A stretch of 64,000 bases of DNA, taken from positions 60,187-124,186 of the forward strand of contig NZ_VLKY01000013.1 of the NCBI RefSeq assembly GCF_007830155.1, read 5' to 3'. This DNA comes from Pseudomonas duriflava (lineage in GTDB: Bacteria > Pseudomonadota > Gammaproteobacteria > Pseudomonadales > Pseudomonadaceae). Made by a program: the position numbers and the translations under genes. Below the pieces are notes generated by a model, which made no database searches, was not told where the DNA came from, and saw nothing but the letters and a program-made list of their open reading frames with translations. This document shows, piece after piece, positions 1 to 8,624 of the stretch. Each line of letters begins with the position of its first letter. The first letter of the stretch is position 1.

Positions 1-156
1 TTCGTACCCTCGCAGCCTCATAAGAACCACTTCATTCCTACTCGTAACAGGCATACCAAACTTCTAATCACCCCCTTACTTTTGGGCTGGTATTATTTAC
101 GGTTCCTAGAAAAGCAATAAATGGGTATTTACTTGAGTGGGTAATAGTTTCAAATA

Positions 157-200
157 GAGAAAAGAAAACCTCTAGCGGCTTACTAAATGCAAGCCGCTAG
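157..200 (-). terminator. Rho-independent terminator of the 214-2428 operon
   Basis: A perfect 10-bp inverted repeat (172-181 with 191-200, 9-nt loop) is followed on the minus strand by a T-rich run (171 down to 157). It sits just past the stop codon of the last gene of the minus-strand operon. Confidence 0.7.
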
Positions 201-213
201 CGATATACGCCCA

Positions 214-1092
214 TTACATCGAGCGGGAAGCACGTTGAGGCTGGGAATCAGACGAAGACTCCTGATTCGAGGCTGATGCATGACCCGCCTCTTCCTTTAC
301 ACGATTTTTAGCTTGATCCGCCAAGTCACTTCCGACTTCAGCTGCCTTGGTATATCCTTCTTCAGCCTTTTGTTTGGCCTTGTCAGTGATACGGTCGCTA
401 GCCTCACCCATCAAGCGATTCTCACGCTCAGTGGTTGGTAGCGTGGCTCCCAGCAAAGCACCTACCGCAATGCCAATCACACCTAAGGCCAGTGGCTGCT
501 CTTCAAGCATGTACTGAAAACCACTTTTTGCCTTGGTAGCGTGGGTACGCAAAGAATCGCTCGTAGCATGTGTAGTATCACTCATGCTTTGGCGGGCCGA
601 ACCAAGTGTTCCTGAAGCATTACCACGCAGTTGCGAAGCTTTATCCATTACACCTTGTGCCTGTGCTTTCAAACTTCCGGTCTTCTGGTGCATTGTTTCG
701 CTCAAGCTGGACGTTTTACCCTGCATAGAACCGCCCATGCTGGAAGCCTTCTCACGCAACGAATCCGTTGAAGAGCCACTAGCAGCCACTCCCATATTTG
801 AGTAATTCTGAGTTCGGTTCTGTCCGACCATCATCCAGAGCAAACCTACAGATGTAAGTAAAGCCGGTACAGGATTAGCTTTGATGGTCGCGCCTAAATT
901 ATTTACGAACTCGCCACCATTGCCCTTGGCATAGGTCATCACCCGATCTATTAATTCATTGGGAGATAAGCGATTTTCAAGTGCATCAACGATTCCGCTG
1001 ATTTCAGCACGCTGCTGATCAATTTCGCGTTCAAGCGTAGCAGGATCTTTTTGCGCTTCGTCATTGACATGGTTTTGGGTTTCGGTACTCAT
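214..1092 (-). CDS. DUF3618 domain protein, membrane-associated
   Basis: A 292-residue protein. The N-terminal ~20-65 matches the DUF3618 pattern: an acidic helix with LEREIDQQRAEISGIVDALE, then LSPNELIDRVM. A hydrophobic segment follows at ~75-92, and a second glycine/alanine-rich one lies near ~200-220 (ALGVIGIAVGALLGATLP). The remainder is Ser/Ala/Lys/Gln-rich and probably coiled or disordered. It is the last gene of a three-gene operon and overlaps the holin-like gene by 4 nt (ATGA). The family is common in proteobacteria beside holin-X and YqjD-like proteins; its function is not established, and an envelope or stress role is inferred from context. Confidence 0.75.
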   Translation of the reverse strand: MSTETQNHVNDEAQKDPATLEREIDQQRAEISGIVDALENRLSPNELIDRVMTYAKGNGGEFVNNLGATIKANPVPALLTSVGLLWMMVGQNRTQNYSNMGVAASGSSTDSLREKASSMGGSMQGKTSSLSETMHQKTGSLKAQAQGVMDKASQLRGNASGTLGSARQSMSDTTHATSDSLRTHATKAKSGFQYMLEEQPLALGVIGIAVGALLGATLPTTERENRLMGEASDRITDKAKQKAEEGYTKAAEVGSDLADQAKNRVKEEAGHASASNQESSSDSQPQRASRSM

Positions 1093-1526
1093 GCTACTTT
1101 CCCCTTAACAGCTTCTTTGTCTTTCTGCATGCTGTTGATTGTGCGCTCAGGCTTGAAGGAAGCAGGCTCTAGCTTTTTCTTACCAGCAGATACCATTACC
1201 AAGCCAATCACGACTACAACGCCCCCTACGATCAGGGCCGCCAGCCAGGGCTCCACGACCTGACTCAGACCAAGCACCGCCGAAAGCAAAAGAATAATGA
1301 ATCCGGCCAAGAGAACGATACCGCCCGATGCCATGCTAATAGCACCTGCCTTGGTCGCAGTAAGCGCCTCGGATATTTCGGCCTTAGCCAGCGCCAGCTC
1401 TTTGGTGAAAAGAGAAGGCACTTCACGAGTCAGTTGGCGTACTAACCCCGCAATGGATGTTGAGTTCGAATCAATCTCGGCCTGCTCATTTTCATAAGCG
1501 TTACGCAGGTTCGGTTGCTCTTTCAT
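1089..1526 (-). CDS. Phage holin family protein (holin superfamily III, holin-X-like)
   Basis: A 145-residue protein with an amphipathic N-terminus (SIAGLVRQLTREVPSLFTKELALAKAE pattern, residues ~22-50) and two long transmembrane helices at ~60-85 and ~92-112, followed by a Lys-rich tail. This is the architecture of the PF07332-type 'phage holin family' proteins. In chromosomal operons these are YqjE-like inner-membrane proteins, not lysis proteins. It lies 2 nt after the upstream gene and overlaps the DUF3618 gene by 4 nt, so the three are almost certainly co-transcribed. No endolysin or other phage gene is adjacent, which argues against a prophage. Confidence 0.75.
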   Translation of the reverse strand: MKEQPNLRNAYENEQAEIDSNSTSIAGLVRQLTREVPSLFTKELALAKAEISEALTATKAGAISMASGGIVLLAGFIILLLSAVLGLSQVVEPWLAALIVGGVVVVIGLVMVSAGKKKLEPASFKPERTINSMQKDKEAVKGKVA

Positions 1527-1528
1527 TG

Positions 1529-2428
1529 TTAAAAACCTCCAGTGGTGTCCTTCTTGCTACCGCCCAGGTTGGACGAGGCATTCTTGTCTTTATCTAATGC
1601 GGAAGAACCATAAGCGGGTGTATCTGCCAGATCTGATGTGGATGCAGGACGCACCACCGAACTCATAGGTTTGGTATCTCCCTCAGGAATGACCGTGGTG
1701 GTCTTCTCATAAGTACTTTCAACTTCCGCCACGATGGGTGTGCTGGTTTGTCCAGCCATACCGGAAGTGCTACTTGTTGTAGAAGCACCCACCCCAGAGG
1801 AACCACTCGGCGCTGTACCAGAGCTGTCAAAGGAGGCCATGCCAGTATGGTCAAGACCACTGGAAGTACCCATGCCCTCTGCCTTACGCGTCGTTCCAGA
1901 TCCACCCATTGATCCAGACTCGGCCGAATCGCGCTCCGTCATGCTGGGTGACGTAGACATGTTTGATGACGTAGGCATCTCGGAATCAGACGAAACAGAT
2001 GAAGAGGAGCGACTACTGGCCTTGGCAAAGCGGGATAACCCAAAACCGATGGCCACGCTACCGGTCAAGAACAGCGCAGGGTTTTCGCGTGCAAGACGGC
2101 TAGCTTCACGAATCAGCTCATCGGCGCTCTTGCCGCGCAATGTATCGGCAAGGCCTACCATGCTCTGCGCCAGGTTCGATACGTAGCCTGATAGCCCAGC
2201 CCGGTCATTGTCATTCAACTCTGAGGCAGCTGCCTTGATGCTATTGGCAACGGTTTCGATTTCATTAGCCGCTTGATCGCTATAACGATCAATCTGGCTT
2301 TTACCCTGCATCTTGGCATTTTCCGCTACCTGCTTCGCCTTGCCCTGCAACGCATTCGACTGCTCTTGCGCAGAGGGAATGCCTCGGTGCTGGCTTTCTC
2401 GAGTGTTGCTTTCGTAGGGTGTAGTCAT
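1529..2428 (-). CDS. Hypothetical Ser/Thr/Gly-rich protein with one membrane segment
   Basis: A 299-residue protein, first gene of the three-gene operon. The N-terminal half (~1-120) is helical and Gln/Ala/Glu-rich (KAKQVAENAKMQGKSQIDRYSDQAANEIETV in part), resembling bacterial proteins named 'nutrient deprivation-induced' and the YqjD/DUF883 group. A hydrophobic segment (NPALFLTGSVAIGFGLSRF, ~115-135) follows. The C-terminal ~160 residues are low-complexity Ser/Gly/Thr/Met and probably disordered. The precise function is not recognised. Its place ahead of the holin-like and DUF3618 genes suggests one membrane-linked complex. Confidence 0.65.
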   Translation of the reverse strand: MTTPYESNTRESQHRGIPSAQEQSNALQGKAKQVAENAKMQGKSQIDRYSDQAANEIETVANSIKAAASELNDNDRAGLSGYVSNLAQSMVGLADTLRGKSADELIREASRLARENPALFLTGSVAIGFGLSRFAKASSRSSSSVSSDSEMPTSSNMSTSPSMTERDSAESGSMGGSGTTRKAEGMGTSSGLDHTGMASFDSSGTAPSGSSGVGASTTSSTSGMAGQTSTPIVAEVESTYEKTTTVIPEGDTKPMSSVVRPASTSDLADTPAYGSSALDKDKNASSNLGGSKKDTTGGF

Positions 2429-2572
2429 CGCTTGGTCCCACCATTTTTACGTTTTGCCGAACAAATCCGGCCTTTAAGCGCAGCGGTCAGTACAACCCGG
2501 TAAAACTGCGCGTTAATAAGGTGACCCCAGCGGCTCAGACGAGTTCGTTTTGATTTTGTCAAGAGGGTGAGA

Positions 2573-2603
2573 TTGACGATAGTCGGCATTTTTAGCCTAT
2601 AAA
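2573..2603 (+). promoter_or_regulatory. Possible sigma70-like promoter in the 2429-2754 gap
   Basis: The 326-nt gap between the minus-strand operon and the NUDIX gene holds TTGACG (2573-2578) and TATAAA (2598-2603) with a 19-nt spacer, pointing toward the NUDIX gene. A TTGACA also reads on the minus strand (2563-2558) but has no good -10. Nothing else coding-like was seen in the gap. Confidence 0.3.
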
Positions 2604-2754
2604 TACGGCGTTCCTGCAGGATAAAAGGACGAGACGAAACGTTTTGAGATTATTTCTAGACGAACATCAATCCAGCCGAAACGTTGGGTAGGCGCTGGAC
2701 GCCCTTTCTTGGACAATACGATGCTCTTGGAAAACTCTGGAGCGACATCACAAG

Positions 2755-3210
2755 ATGACTTCTGTATTGAGCATTGCGGCAGCTTGCCTGTTCAATGCTG
2801 CTGACGAACTGCTATTGGTACGCAAGCGCGGTACACATTTCTTCATGTTGCCTGGCGGCAAGCAAGAGCCGGGAGAGCCTCTGGAGCAAACGCTTGAACG
2901 CGAACTGCTTGAGGAACTGGGCCTACGCCTGTCCTCCTCAGCCTATCAATGGCTGGGACGTTTCCAGGCCCCGGCAGCCAACGAGCCTGATACCGCTATC
3001 GATGCGCATCTTTACCAGGTGCGCCTGCCAAATATTGCCGTTGCGGTAGCAGCCGAACTGGAAGAGCTGGTGTGGCTTCCACTCGATCAGCTCCACTCAG
3101 TGCCCCTGGCGCCTTTACTGAGCCAGGTCCTGCCCTGCCTGAACACATACGGTATAGAGAATGAGCAGCCCGGCGAACCGAACGTACATGCGTTGGGTCT
3201 ACCTCAGTAA
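2755..3210 (+). CDS. NUDIX hydrolase
   Basis: A 151-residue protein with a full NUDIX box at ~39-61: Gly-x5-Glu-x7-Arg-Glu-Leu-Leu-Glu-Glu-Leu-Gly-Leu (GKQEPGE...RELLEELGL). These residues bind Mg2+ and catalyse hydrolysis of nucleoside-diphosphate-linked compounds. The protein is a single domain of normal size, with no second domain to indicate substrate. It is followed after 9 nt by the DsbA-like gene on the same strand, so the two may be co-transcribed. Substrate is unknown. Confidence 0.85.
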   Translation: MTSVLSIAAACLFNAADELLLVRKRGTHFFMLPGGKQEPGEPLEQTLERELLEELGLRLSSSAYQWLGRFQAPAANEPDTAIDAHLYQVRLPNIAVAVAAELEELVWLPLDQLHSVPLAPLLSQVLPCLNTYGIENEQPGEPNVHALGLPQ

Positions 3211-3219
3211 GTATTCGCC

Positions 3220-3855
3220 ATGATGCACGCTACCATGTCTACTTCGTTAATCCATTTGGATATCTGGAGCGATTACGTCTGCCCTTTTTGCTACCTTGAG
3301 CTTCCCGTAGTGGACGCCCTCAAGAGTCGCTACGAGACGCAGCTGATCGTGACCTGGCATGCCTTTGAGCTGCGACCTGAACCGATCCCCACGCTTGAGC
3401 CCGACGGTCACTACCTTCGAACCACCTGGGCACGCGTGGTGTATCCAATGGCTGAAGAACGTCAGTTACCCCTAAGGCTTCCGCCGGTACAGCCTCGCAG
3501 TCGCAAAGCACTGGAGGCGGTTGAATTTGCCCGGCGTCATGACCGATTCGATGACTGTCATCGCGCACTATTCCAGGCCTTCTTTGAACAAGGGCGTGAC
3601 ATTGGCAATGTTGATGTCCTGCTGGACGTAGCCGCCCAACAGGCTCTGGATACCGATGCCCTAGCTACAGCACTTGAACAGGGCCACCATACTCAGTCAG
3701 TCCTGGCAGACGAAGCCTTGGCTCACCGACTGGGTATCACTGCCGTCCCAACCCTTTTGATCCGTCCTGCCGGACAACCACTAGAGCAAGCCGAAGCGTT
3801 AAGCGGCGCACTCAGCCTCGAACAGTTGATAGCCGCTATCGACAGGATAGCCTGA
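3220..3855 (+). CDS. DsbA/FrnE-family thiol oxidoreductase
   Basis: A 211-residue protein with a thioredoxin-fold N-terminus (IHLDIWSDYVCPFCYLELP) carrying a CPFC active site near residue 25. A helical insertion domain follows, then a C-terminal thioredoxin part with the cis-proline motif GITAVPTLLI (~175-185). This is the FrnE/2-hydroxychromene-isomerase-like branch of DsbA proteins. There is no signal peptide, so it is probably cytoplasmic. Three Met codons lie at the start (3220, 3223, 3235); the third begins the conserved sequence and may be the true start. It lies 7 nt from, and convergent with, the deformylase gene. Confidence 0.85.
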   Translation: MMHATMSTSLIHLDIWSDYVCPFCYLELPVVDALKSRYETQLIVTWHAFELRPEPIPTLEPDGHYLRTTWARVVYPMAEERQLPLRLPPVQPRSRKALEAVEFARRHDRFDDCHRALFQAFFEQGRDIGNVDVLLDVAAQQALDTDALATALEQGHHTQSVLADEALAHRLGITAVPTLLIRPAGQPLEQAEALSGALSLEQLIAAIDRIA

Positions 3856-3862
3856 GGTTCGC

Positions 3863-4396
3863 TTATTTAGCGCCAGCAAGCTCTGGAAACAGTACATCGG
3901 TAAAGCCGAATTTGGAAAAGTCGGTAATACGCGATGGGTACAGTCGTCCGATTAGATGATCATATTCATGCTGTACAACCCGAGCATGAAAGCCCTCCGC
4001 CTCACGGTCGATGCGATTGCCTTCAGCGTCAAGCCCCTCATAGCGTATCTGGCTATAGCGATCCACCATGCCTCTCAGCCCAGGAATAGACAGGCATCCC
4101 TCCCACCCGGCCTCCATTGCTTCTGAGAGAGGCGTAATAACAGGATTGATCAGCACAGTCTTTGGCACAGCTGGTGCCTCGGGGTAACGCTCGCTCCTAT
4201 CGAACCCAAAGATAAACAGTTGCAGATCCACACCAATCTGGGGTGCGGCCAGCCCTACTCCACCGGCTTGCTGCATCGTCTCAAACATGTCAGCTACTAA
4301 CGTAGTTAAAGCATGGCTTCCCAGCATGTCTGCCGGCACGGGCTGAGCGACACGCAGCAGGCGTTCATCTCCCATTCTCAAGAGCTCACGAATCAT
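3863..4396 (-). CDS. def: Peptide deformylase
   Basis: A 177-residue protein containing the three deformylase motifs in order: [10 protein letters not shown] (~45-54), EGCLSIPG (~100-107) and QHEYDHL (~142-148). The Cys and two His bind the catalytic metal that removes the formyl group from nascent N-terminal Met. Length is normal. The gene is not beside fmt, so it may be a secondary deformylase paralogue; the canonical def-fmt locus would lie elsewhere. It sits 13 nt downstream of the CvfB-like gene and is probably in the same transcript. Confidence 0.92.
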   Translation of the reverse strand: MIRELLRMGDERLLRVAQPVPADMLGSHALTTLVADMFETMQQAGGVGLAAPQIGVDLQLFIFGFDRSERYPEAPAVPKTVLINPVITPLSEAMEAGWEGCLSIPGLRGMVDRYSQIRYEGLDAEGNRIDREAEGFHARVVQHEYDHLIGRLYPSRITDFSKFGFTDVLFPELAGAK

Positions 4397-4409
4397 CTGT
4401 TTCTCCTGC

Positions 4410-5246
4410 TCAGATCAGTTCGATCCTGTCGTCATGAATAACAATCAGACCTTGTTTGTACAGCCCACCAATCGCTTTCTTGAACGCGCCCTTGCTAACT
4501 CCAAACAGCTGACTGATGAGCTCAGGCGAGCTTTTGTCACTCACTTCCAGGACGCCCTGACGCGCCTTAAGCAAACCAAGAATCGTCTGGCTCAAGGTAT
4601 CAGTTGCCTCACGTCCAAGACGCTGAAGCGACAGGCTGATTTTACCGTCCGGGCGAACTTCCTTAATGAACCCTTGCTCATTCATACCGCTGCGCAAGAA
4701 CTTGAAAACTTCGTTGTTATGGAGAAGCCCCCAGTGCTTACCTTCAACAACAGCCTTGAAGCCCATGGGAGTCTTTTCCACGATCAGCAGGTCGACTGCC
4801 TGCCCAGGCGTATACGCAGCGGGAGTGGTATCCAGGTAACGATCCAGCCGTGCCGTGGCTGTGATACGGCGACTGCGCGGATCAAGATAAACATAGACGA
4901 CGCAATAATCGCCTACCTGCAAGGGACGCCGCTCCTCAGAGTGTGGCAGCAGCAAATCTTTGGGCAATCCCCAGTCGAGGAAAATACCAATTCGACTGAC
5001 ATCCACAACCTTAAGGCTAGCAAACTGCCCTACCTGGACCTTGGGCCGTTGCGTTGTAGCGATGACCCGGTCCTCGCTGTCCAGATAGACAAAAACATTC
5101 AGCCAATCGCCGATATCCGCTGGCTCGTCTTTAGGAACATAGCGATTGGGCAACAGGATTTCGCCCTCCTGTCCTGCATCCAGATACAGGCCGAAATCCG
5201 TCTGCTTGACGATTTGTAAACTGTTGAAACGCCCAATCAAAGCCAT
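4410..5246 (-). CDS. CvfB-like S1 domain RNA-binding protein
   Basis: The chosen start is ATG at 5246 ([13 protein letters not shown]). An in-frame ATG four codons upstream exists but precedes the conserved sequence. The ~278-residue protein has tandem S1-like beta-barrels (~1-60, ~65-130, ~145-210, with [29 protein letters not shown] and KISLSLQ-type signatures). It ends in a winged-helix-like C-terminus ([27 protein letters not shown]). This is the CvfB/YitL family of RNA-binding regulators. The probable partner gene downstream is peptide deformylase, suggesting a link with translation. Confidence 0.85.
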   Translation of the reverse strand: MALIGRFNSLQIVKQTDFGLYLDAGQEGEILLPNRYVPKDEPADIGDWLNVFVYLDSEDRVIATTQRPKVQVGQFASLKVVDVSRIGIFLDWGLPKDLLLPHSEERRPLQVGDYCVVYVYLDPRSRRITATARLDRYLDTTPAAYTPGQAVDLLIVEKTPMGFKAVVEGKHWGLLHNNEVFKFLRSGMNEQGFIKEVRPDGKISLSLQRLGREATDTLSQTILGLLKARQGVLEVSDKSSPELISQLFGVSKGAFKKAIGGLYKQGLIVIHDDRIELI

Positions 5247-5467
5247 ACGACACCTCATGATGAAGCTAATATGATAACCCGCCGGGGACTGCTCAACCGA
5301 TAAACCATAAAAACCAATTGAAAAGTGCTGGACAAAACATACGGGCGAGTTACAGTGCCTGCACTGTGTTGCACGTGTACCGTAAGCTTAGTATTGGTGA
5401 CTCTTTGCACTCAGTCGCGGCCTGGGCGGTTCCAGAGCCGATGTCAACTTTGTTCAAGGAGCAATCC

Positions 5468-5677
5468 ATGTCTACTCGCCAAACGGGTACCGTCAAGTGG
5501 TTCAACGATGAAAAGGGCTTCGGCTTCATCACTCCCCAGAGCGGCCCGGATGTGTTCGTTCACTACCGCGCTATCCAGACCAACGGTTTCAAGAGCCTGA
5601 AAGAAGGCCAGGCCGTTTCTTTCCTGGTCGTACAGGGCCAGAAAGGTCTGCAGGCTGATGAGGTACAGGTGGTCTGA
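5468..5677 (+). CDS. Cold-shock domain protein (CspA family)
   Basis: A 69-residue protein starting at ATG 5468 behind AAGGA (5456-5460). It carries RNP1 (KGFGFI) and an RNP2 variant (VFVHYRAI). A single OB-fold binds single-stranded RNA and DNA and melts RNA structure. A long leader between the divergent CvfB gene and the start (about 220 nt) is consistent with the usual post-transcriptional control of csp genes. A strong terminator follows directly. A longer upstream in-frame reading exists but has no conserved sequence or ribosome binding site. Confidence 0.93.
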   Translation: MSTRQTGTVKWFNDEKGFGFITPQSGPDVFVHYRAIQTNGFKSLKEGQAVSFLVVQGQKGLQADEVQVV

Positions 5678-5691
5678 TCAATTGACCACTC

Positions 5692-5724
5692 AAAAAAGCC
5701 CCGCTGAAAAGCTGGGCTTTTTTT
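5692..5724 (+). terminator. Rho-independent terminator after the cold-shock gene
   Basis: An A-run, a GC-rich stem (AAGCCC paired with GGGCTT), an internal loop and seven T residues follow the csp stop codon by 14 nt. Confidence 0.85.
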
Positions 5725-5755
5725 ATGAGCTAAAAACCTGAAAAAGGAACATTTC

Positions 5756-6364
5756 ATGGCGCGCCGCTTATGGATGCTTTTCTTATTGGCCTTGACGGGG
5801 TGTGCCGCTTTTCCAGGCCATCAGGTAGCTGTTACACCACTACCTCTAGCCACAGAGCACACGATCAAGCCTGGCTTGCATGTCGAATTTAACTTTTACC
5901 GGGGCACGCCGGGAGAAACAGGCGCACGCTCTATTCCTATCGTCCGGGAAGGCCTGGAACCGGCCTTGATCAAGGCGCTAGCGGCATCGGAGCTTTTCAG
6001 CCACATCACCCTGGCGCCTGAGCCCGGACAAATCGGCGATTATGTTCTCAAGCTCAAGGTTTACAACCACAGCTCTCTACTCGGCTCAGTTGCCAGCGGA
6101 CTCATTACCGGCACAACACTGTTTATTGTACCTGGCGTGGCCAAAGACCATTACACGATGACTGGAGAACTGCTGGCCCCGTCATTAGTACCACTAGGAC
6201 AGCACCGTAACGAAGAAACGGTTAGTACCTGGATGGGTATCTGGTTCCTCCCCCTGATGAAACATACAACAGCCGACGCGATCAATGACGCGTTTAATCG
6301 ACAGGTAAATGAACTGCTTAAAACCCTGATCGCCGACCGGCCTGAACTGCAATTGATTCGCTGA
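5756..6364 (+). CDS. Putative lipoprotein, unrecognised family
   Basis: A 202-residue protein with a lipoprotein signal peptide: Arg-Arg n-region, LWMLFLLALTG h-region and lipobox LTGC with the lipidated Cys near residue 16. The mature part has mixed alpha/beta character with a hydrophobic Gly-rich stretch at ~115-135 (SLLGSVASGLITGTTLFIVPG). No catalytic motif or known domain is recognised. It is preceded by the csp terminator, so it probably has its own promoter. The small 49-codon gene downstream may or may not be co-transcribed. Confidence 0.7.
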   Translation: MARRLWMLFLLALTGCAAFPGHQVAVTPLPLATEHTIKPGLHVEFNFYRGTPGETGARSIPIVREGLEPALIKALAASELFSHITLAPEPGQIGDYVLKLKVYNHSSLLGSVASGLITGTTLFIVPGVAKDHYTMTGELLAPSLVPLGQHRNEETVSTWMGIWFLPLMKHTTADAINDAFNRQVNELLKTLIADRPELQLIR

Positions 6365-6449
6365 CCGCCTGACCGAAAAGTTGAACGGCCATGGACGAGC
6401 CTAGTCCCATGAAAGGCATAGTCTCTATCAACGTCTCGCGAGGTGTACC

Positions 6450-6599
6450 ATGGCTGAAGAAACCCGTAACGCCGAAAACGAAAAACGTGACAGCTCCGAG
6501 AAGCCTCGGCGTACTGAGCATGCCCAAGTCGACTCAACTCGCACTCCACCATCACCCAATAGCCCGGACCGCTCTAAAGACGCCACGGGATATAATTAA
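6450..6599 (+). CDS. Small highly charged hypothetical protein (49 aa)
   Basis: An open frame from ATG 6450 to TAA 6597-6599 encodes a 49-residue, very polar peptide (Glu/Lys/Arg/Asp/Ser/Pro-rich, no hydrophobic core), almost certainly disordered. A weak AGGT precedes the start. The stop codon is embedded in the A-run of a strong terminator, which supports a real transcript ending here. A competing longer frame in another phase (6391-6732) runs through that terminator and is less likely. Function is unknown. Confidence 0.45.
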   Translation: MAEETRNAENEKRDSSEKPRRTEHAQVDSTRTPPSPNSPDRSKDATGYN

Positions 6600-6626
6600 A
6601 AAAAGGGCGCTAAAGCGCCCTTTTTT
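6599..6626 (+). terminator. Strong Rho-independent terminator
   Basis: An A-run, GGGCGC (6605-6610), TAAA loop, GCGCCC (6615-6620) and six T residues. The flanking A and T runs make it symmetrical and potentially bidirectional. Confidence 0.88.
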
Positions 6627-7016
6627 GGCCTACCTAATCCCTGCCCAGAATTTAGCAAGTTCATCTTCCAATAACCTGCCTCGTGACGTCCCTCAGTACG
6701 TAAACAACGTTATCAAGCCTTACGTCGAGTGATAATTTGCTAAACCCAAGTCCTTTGACAGAGAGTTTCCTTCAGCGGACTTATTTAAAGAAGCAAATAC
6801 CAGAGAGGACTCAAGGCAGCCTTACGCTAATCCCTGGAATAAACAGACAAACAATGTCACTCATTCAAACGACTGACGATGGAAGGGATGAATCAAGACG
6901 CCTATGATTGCGGCATGAGCGGATTCAAAAGGCAATCGCCACGACTATAAGAATTCAAGCAATGGCGATGCACGTTGGCGGTCACTGTACATCAAGCGGC
7001 ACAGTGAAGCGGAACC
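6627..7016. other. 390-nt gap with no gene seen
   Basis: No frame on either strand has a plausible start, ribosome binding site and protein-like composition. No RNA gene or repeat was recognised. Confidence 0.5.
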
Positions 7017-7160
7017 TCAACGGCGTGCGCGACGACGGCGCTCGGCAGCCAAGCGTTCTTGTTCGCGGCTGCGTACAGGAATAGGTTGTAAACGGGGCTG
7101 GTCAGCTAAACCTAGCACCTCAAGAAGTTTCGCTGCTAGTTCTTGCATACGTTCTTTCAT
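7017..7160 (-). CDS. Small Arg-rich hypothetical protein (47 aa)
   Basis: ATG at 7160-7158 follows an AGGAG ribosome binding site at good spacing on the minus strand, and the frame closes with TGA at 7019-7017. The 47-residue product has an N-terminal amphipathic helix (MKERMQELAAKLLEVLGL) and a strongly basic C-terminus (six Arg in the last seven residues, ERRRRARR). This suggests nucleic-acid or ribosome binding. The good ribosome binding site and helix pattern make it likely to be real. No named family is recognised and no neighbour suggests an operon. Confidence 0.6.
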   Translation of the reverse strand: MKERMQELAAKLLEVLGLADQPRLQPIPVRSREQERLAAERRRRARR

Positions 7161-7427
7161 GACCGATCTCCTCAAGATCTACTGCTCATACTTCACTGAC
7201 TACGAGCATGCCGGAAAATTGCTTGAAACCCTCTTTCAAATTTTCTATCGGCAGGTACGTAACAATATTGAGTCTTGTACAGCGTATTCAATTCACAGAA
7301 TAGAGGCGCAGGCGTAACACCGTATTTCAATACAAGTAAAACGCTGGGCGCGGGATAGGCTGCGTAGCTTGATGTTCCAATGCCTATGAATCGATTGGAC
7401 GTTTATCGTTTTGACCATGGGTGCCCT

Positions 7428-8297
7428 ATGCGATCAATGCGTATCTTCTGGCCTTTTGTCATCCTTGTGCTTTTAGCTCTTACTGCCTGTAATCGAATCG
7501 GCTTTGCCTACAAGCACTTGGACACACTCACTCCTTGGTATGTCGACGACTATCTAGACCTAGACAGTACGCAACGCCGCTGGCTCGATACTGCTATATC
7601 GCAGCACTTGCAATGGCACTGCCGCGAGGAACTCCCCCGCTACATTGAGTGGATGGAGCACATGAAACCTCTCGCTCAAGCCAGTTCCGTTTCTACGGAC
7701 GTTATTCTTGAGCAGATCACCACAGCACGGCGAGCGGTAGACGCTATAGCGCTAGAGATCACTCCCACAGCGATTACTCTGTTACAAGGCTTGAATGATC
7801 AGCAGGTTGCTCATCTCAACAACAAGCTGCATGAGGATCTTGAAGAGCTACGGAAAAAACACGTAAGCCCTTCCCGGGGAGAGCAAATTCATGAGCGGTC
7901 GGAGCGCATGAAAGACCGCATGACATTCTGGCTGGGCTCGCTCTCTGAGCAACAGCAAGCCCGTATCCTGCAATGGGCCGTGCAGTTGGGCGATCACAAC
8001 AAGGTCTGGCTAGACAACCGGACCCATTGGCAAAAGGAATTGCACATGGCCTTGACTGAGCGTACCAGTGCTGACTTTCCCTCGCGCCTTACCGCCCTGC
8101 TCCAAAATCGTGAACGTTTCTGGACCGCCACTTACCAGCGTGAATTCTCTCGCATCCAAACACTTACCGCCCAGCTTGTAGCAGAACTGTTAACAATGCG
8201 TTCGCCCTTACAACGGCAGCATACTATTGATCGGCTAACCGAGCTGCAAAGCGATCTACAGCCTTATCGATGCGATGATAAAAATAAGTCGTTTTAG
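7428..8297 (+). CDS. DUF6279 family lipoprotein
   Basis: The chosen start, ATG 7428, gives a standard lipoprotein signal (MRSMRIFWPFVILVLLALTAC, lipidated Cys at residue 21). An in-frame ATG at 7380 would add 16 residues before it. The 289-residue product has the family hallmark YVDDYLDLDSTQRRWLD directly after the signal, then an all-helical body rich in Glu/Gln/Arg. Proteins of this type are conserved in pseudomonads as small envelope lipoproteins of unknown role. The gene is transcribed alone, flanked by gaps of more than 260 nt on both sides. Confidence 0.82.
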   Translation: MRSMRIFWPFVILVLLALTACNRIGFAYKHLDTLTPWYVDDYLDLDSTQRRWLDTAISQHLQWHCREELPRYIEWMEHMKPLAQASSVSTDVILEQITTARRAVDAIALEITPTAITLLQGLNDQQVAHLNNKLHEDLEELRKKHVSPSRGEQIHERSERMKDRMTFWLGSLSEQQQARILQWAVQLGDHNKVWLDNRTHWQKELHMALTERTSADFPSRLTALLQNRERFWTATYQREFSRIQTLTAQLVAELLTMRSPLQRQHTIDRLTELQSDLQPYRCDDKNKSF

Positions 8298-8624
8298 GGA
8301 ACTCTTCAGAAGATACATGAACTATTCATACTAATTTAATAATTTTCTGAGAAGTTCATCTGACGAATGACCTGTTCAATCGATATTGACACGTTATTAT
8401 TCGTCCGGTCGGCTGAAGCATATGTCCTAGCCGCCTACCCCCATAACGATAATAACTACCGAGCAAGCCGAAACGCTTGAACGGATAATGTTTTTTACTT
8501 TTTAACTACCTGATCAACCATGGATGCACGTTGACATCAGGCATTGCTTTGGCCTCTGGCTGTTTGCCCGCCTCAAACGGGCTGCTGAGCAATCGCCGCT
8601 CCTAAACCGAGAGGAGTGAAACCC
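8298..8624. other. 327-nt gap upstream of the TorF-like gene
   Basis: A-T-rich in its first half. It contains a short GCCCG/CGGGC hairpin (around 8560-8582) but no supported gene, and no promoter could be chosen with confidence. Confidence 0.4.

Noticed and set aside
1089..1526. Phage holin as sign of a prophage at the left end
   Set aside because: No other phage genes nearby; the family is common in chromosomal DUF3618 operons.
4434..5219. Plus-strand 261-codon frame opposite the CvfB-like gene
   Set aside because: Antisense shadow; the minus-strand protein has clear S1 domains.
6391..6732. Plus-strand frame crossing the strong terminator
   Set aside because: Runs through the terminator at 6599-6626, no ribosome binding site; the 49-codon frame fits better.
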